From: HGM04593 sp045646845
GTDB taxonomy: Bacteria; Bacteroidota; Bacteroidia; Bacteroidales; Bacteroidaceae
Direction of reading: 5' to 3'
Assembly: GCA_045646845.1 (NCBI GenBank)
Contig: JAZRLO010000016.1
Location: forward strand, 1 to 26,687
DNA length: 26,687 nt
The notes under the pieces were generated by a model. It worked only from the letters and a program-made list of their open reading frames with translations, made no database searches and was not told the origin of the DNA. This document shows positions 23,585 through 26,687 of the stretch, piece by piece. The position numbers and the translations under genes were made by a program. Numbering within the stretch: the first letter of the stretch is position 1; each line of letters begins with the position of its first letter.

Positions 23585-26500
23585 ATGAAAACAAGAAACA
23601 TTATAACCTGTCTGCTCCTGCTTATTGCGAGTCTGAGTGCACATGCAGCCTCAGAGAGGATATACACACTGAGCAGAATGCAAATAAACAACGTCAACCA
23701 CAAAGAGAGGTACATCGTCAAGATAAACTACAACACTGGCAGCGGAATCTCCCTAACCCCATCGGGTGACATAAAATTCCAAGGCTTCGCCGACAATGCC
23801 GGGCAAGTGAAGAGCGTTACGGCAAACGGTTCTACACTCTATATAGAGTTCTTGAGACGCAAAACACCAGCCGCCATCAACGGCAGTGTAAGCATCTACT
23901 TCTATGCAAGACCCTCTACCGGCTCCGATGACATGCTCTTCTACACCTTGCCGTTGGCCTACTCCTACCCTGGGATGACCGGGATAGACCCGGGTGCCAT
24001 CTCTGCACCGTCAAGGTTCCACCTCAAAGGAGAGAAGCCCGACCGCATAAACTCAGTATATGCAGCCATGTCCCTTGCCGGGGGCATCACTTACACATGG
24101 GAGAAGAGAACCTCCGGCGGCGACTGGGAAACCGTGGAAGGAGCCACCTTGGAGTTCCTCTACCCCGACCCCGTGGGAGAGACATCGGACTGTTACCGTC
24201 GCCGTGCAACAGACTCAGCCGGCAATACCGCCTGTACGGAGATAGCCGAGATACTCCCCTTACCCGATGCCGGCGAGATAACCATGAGCTACAGCGACAG
24301 CGGTAGCACGATTGCCCTCTCCAATGTACGCATGCCCAACATCACAGAAGGCACAATCAGTTGGCAATCCTCCACCGACCTTGAGAACTGGACACAACTT
24401 GCAGGCAACCTGAGCAACACCACAGCCGCCAAGCCCACAGTCACCACATACTACCGCCGCTCAGTCACCGCGCATACAAGTGACACATACGACACCCCCA
24501 TTACAATATACTCCAACACAGTCTGTTACAGTACAGACACGCCTGCCGGCATAAGCACAATGACATACTGGAGTGCCGACAGCTGCACCACAGACAATAC
24601 ATACTTCGACGGACTCGGGCGCAGAATGCAGAGCGTAAGCAAGGGAGCATCCATGGATGGGAAAGACATAATAACCGCACACCTCTACGACAACAGAGGA
24701 CGCGAAATTGGCATCACACTACCCTTCTGCCACAGCGGCAGCGGAGAGTTCGCAAGGAACGCCGCATACAAGAACAGCACATTCCACGGCGACAACCATG
24801 CCATTACAAGAACCGTTTACGAAAGTTCACCCTTAGACCGTCCCATAGCTGCATACAAGCCCGGCGACACATACCAGGGAACCTCTTCGCAACACAGCAT
24901 ATCTACAGAGTACGGTGTGAATGCAGAAAATGAAGTCATCATGCTCTCATCCACCCCTGCAGGTTTTGCCACCGACGGTTTCCACCCGGCAGCCACCCTG
25001 TACCGCACCCATGTCACCGACGAGGACGGAGCCACGCTCATAACCTTCACCGACAACCGAGGAAAGACCATCCTTGAACGTAGGGCCATTGGCGAGGGAG
25101 TCTTTGCCGACACATACTACATCTACGACAGCAAGCACCGGCTCACCGCCGTGGTATCACCCGAGGGGAGCGCGAAGCTCACAGCCAACACCCAATACAA
25201 CAACAGCAGCACCCTTGCAAAAGAATACTGCTACATATACAGCTATGACAGCGAAGACCGCCTCACCATGAAACGCCTTCCGGGACGTTGTGCCGAATTC
25301 TATGAGTACGACACCGAAGGACGTCCCACAATCTATTACGACGAAGAGATGCAGAAGAGCGGACTTAAGAAACTTATCGCATATGATGCGCTTGACCGCG
25401 TTGCCGGCTTCCGCTACGAAAGCGACAAAGGTGCATGTTGCCAACAGAGATACTATTATGACGATTACTCCGCACCGGGAGTAACATCATTCCGTGCAGT
25501 CGATGGCATCGTCACAGCCGCCGACCTCGCATCATCGGTCAAAGGAAAACTCACGCACGAACGCACCTTCGAACTTTACAGCGAGTGGGCCAGCGAAGCA
25601 CGCGAGCGCACATACTACTACGACAAACGCGGACGTTGCGTGCAGACAATCACCGACTATTCCACGTATGTCAGCTGCCGCACCAGTGTCAAGTACGACT
25701 ATGCAGGTAACCCATTGAAGACCCTTGAGGAGTATTCAAACGTGGGAGAGAGACTCGATATTCTCACCGAATGCACCTTTGACAACCGTGGACGCAAGCT
25801 CACCGAACGTAAAAGCGTCAACGGAACGGAGGTCGGATGTGCTGCCTTCACCTACGACGAGCAGGGACGCGTGACAAAGACGCGCCTGGGCAACAGGATA
25901 AACATCACCGCTGCCTACAACCTGCAGGGATGGCTTACAGCTACCGAAGCCGTCACAAGCGGCGACGGTATCACTGCCGATGCTATTCTGTTCAACACCG
26001 CGCTGCACTACTACGACACACAGGACAGCCTTGCTACTCCGCGCTATTCGGGCAAGATAACCGAACAGTTATGGAGGAGAGGTACAGAAGCACCCGGCAT
26101 AGGCAACATGTTCGTTCACGGTTACGATGCTATGGGAAGACTCACTTCCACCAAGCACCGCACAACCATGCAGGGCAATGGCAGTACTGCCGGGATATAC
26201 GGGGAACAGATAGCATATGACAAGAACGGCAACATCCTCAGTCACCATGCAAATATAGAGGGCGTAAGCCATCGGCTCAACTACACCTACAACGGCAACC
26301 ATATGGCATCAGTTGCCAAAAATGATATAGCAGCCGGCACTGCTGAATACGACTCCCGTGGAAACATAACAAAAATTCCCGGCAAAAACTTGCAATTAGC
26401 TTATAATATTAGTAACTTGCCACAGTCTATTACAGCAGCCGACGGAACAAAAGTAAATTACAGCTATTTCAGCGATGGTTCCAAGTTCCGTGCTGTGAGC

Positions 26501-26687
26501 GACAACGGAGAGAAGTTAATCTACGCAGGCTCTTTGAGATTAAAAGCAAAGAACTACAATGCAGTGCCCGAGAGTTTTGCCATTGCCGGCGGTAGAGTAA
26601 AATACGACAATGGCAGTTGGCAGACCGAGTACTACATAACCGACCACCTTGGCAGTGTAAGGGCTGTTACCGATGCAAGCGGCAACG
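23585..26687 (+). CDS. RHS repeat protein, second member, C-terminus beyond the window
   Basis: The 1034 visible residues begin with the signal peptide MKTRNIITCLLLLIASLSAH. Two beta-sandwich, Ig-like parts follow (about residues 25-180 and 215-330). The motif YFDGLGRRMQSV then marks the DUF6443-type entry into the YD-repeat shell (YEYDTEGRPT, YYYDKRGRCVQT, FTYDEQGRVTKT, GYDAMGRLTS). The window ends within the RHS core (YYITDHLGSVRAVTDASGN), just where a polymorphic C-terminal toxin or effector tip would normally start, so the tip and any immunity gene are not visible. The reading frame is consistent from start to end with no frameshift seen. Confidence 0.88.
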   Translation, partial: MKTRNIITCLLLLIASLSAHAASERIYTLSRMQINNVNHKERYIVKINYNTGSGISLTPSGDIKFQGFADNAGQVKSVTANGSTLYIEFLRRKTPAAINGSVSIYFYARPSTGSDDMLFYTLPLAYSYPGMTGIDPGAISAPSRFHLKGEKPDRINSVYAAMSLAGGITYTWEKRTSGGDWETVEGATLEFLYPDPVGETSDCYRRRATDSAGNTACTEIAEILPLPDAGEITMSYSDSGSTIALSNVRMPNITEGTISWQSSTDLENWTQLAGNLSNTTAAKPTVTTYYRRSVTAHTSDTYDTPITIYSNTVCYSTDTPAGISTMTYWSADSCTTDNTYFDGLGRRMQSVSKGASMDGKDIITAHLYDNRGREIGITLPFCHSGSGEFARNAAYKNSTFHGDNHAITRTVYESSPLDRPIAAYKPGDTYQGTSSQHSISTEYGVNAENEVIMLSSTPAGFATDGFHPAATLYRTHVTDEDGATLITFTDNRGKTILERRAIGEGVFADTYYIYDSKHRLTAVVSPEGSAKLTANTQYNNSSTLAKEYCYIYSYDSEDRLTMKRLPGRCAEFYEYDTEGRPTIYYDEEMQKSGLKKLIAYDALDRVAGFRYESDKGACCQQRYYYDDYSAPGVTSFRAVDGIVTAADLASSVKGKLTHERTFELYSEWASEARERTYYYDKRGRCVQTITDYSTYVSCRTSVKYDYAGNPLKTLEEYSNVGERLDILTECTFDNRGRKLTERKSVNGTEVGCAAFTYDEQGRVTKTRLGNRINITAAYNLQGWLTATEAVTSGDGITADAILFNTALHYYDTQDSLATPRYSGKITEQLWRRGTEAPGIGNMFVHGYDAMGRLTSTKHRTTMQGNGSTAGIYGEQIAYDKNGNILSHHANIEGVSHRLNYTYNGNHMASVAKNDIAAGTAEYDSRGNITKIPGKNLQLAYNISNLPQSITAADGTKVNYSYFSDGSKFRAVSDNGEKLIYAGSLRLKAKNYNAVPESFAIAGGRVKYDNGSWQTEYYITDHLGSVRAVTDASGN

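Noticed and set aside
23266..23769. 167-aa plus-strand frame across the junction of the two RHS genes
   Set aside because: It overlaps the end of the first and the start of the second RHS gene in another frame and lacks any domain. Both RHS frames have clear repeats and signal peptides.

Overview
The window looks like a chromosomal segment from a Bacteroidales-type bacterium (phylum Bacteroidota). The evidence is: -7 promoter boxes of the TAnnTTTG type (TATATTTG ahead of atpD and at 11332); an F-type ATP synthase operon in the beta-epsilon-(membrane protein)-a-c-b-delta-alpha-gamma order typical of that group; and a paired RHS/YD-repeat operon with a YFDGLGRR motif of the Bacteroidota kind. 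No species is assigned. No rRNA, tRNA, CRISPR array, integrase or transposase gene was seen.

Layout. (1) 1-2735, minus strand: a visibly AT-rich accessory stretch downstream of the ATP synthase genes. It has a zinc-ribbon membrane protein cut by the window edge, two unrecognised small proteins, a DUF4268 protein with a PD-(D/E)XK nuclease-like N-terminus, and a small CPRC protein. (2) 2822-9854, minus strand: a complete ATP synthase operon, atpD-atpC-(AtpI-like)-atpB-atpE-atpF-atpH-atpA-atpG, tightly packed with 1-4 bp overlaps and read from a promoter near 9910. The residues around the c-subunit carboxylate suggest H+ rather than Na+ coupling. (3) 9915-10586: a non-coding spacer with a ~190 bp MITE/REP-like palindromic element and a candidate ~100 nt small RNA. 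(4) 10587-19857: a compact phage-derived locus. An S24/LexA-like repressor (minus) faces two small plus-strand genes. A strong bidirectional terminator separates these from a minus-strand operon read in the order scaffold-like, major-capsid-like, helix-extension-helix protein, head-tail adaptor-like, small beta protein, holin-like, unimolecular-spanin-like lipoprotein, and a large tail-nozzle-like protein. No terminase, portal, integrase or endolysin could be recognised. (5) 20061-26687, plus strand: a 148-aa unknown gene, then a 987-aa secreted YD-repeat protein and a second RHS protein that runs off the window at its RHS core motif.

How the parts may work together. The near-identical palindromes GCCATTAATGGC (11342) and GCCATTTATGGC (19838) each sit directly downstream of a -7-like box. 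One is in front of the small plus-strand genes and the other in front of the capsid operon. This suggests that the S24 repressor controls both transcription units as one regulon. The locus could therefore build a head-like particle with an adaptor and nozzle, and it has two envelope proteins that could release it. It lacks any visible DNA-packaging machinery, and the capsid-like protein has an unexpected hydrophobic N-terminal segment. A defective prophage, a satellite relying on other genes, or a domesticated particle are all possible. This is the best candidate in the window for an undescribed system.

All family assignments were made by reading motifs and architecture by eye. No database search was run.
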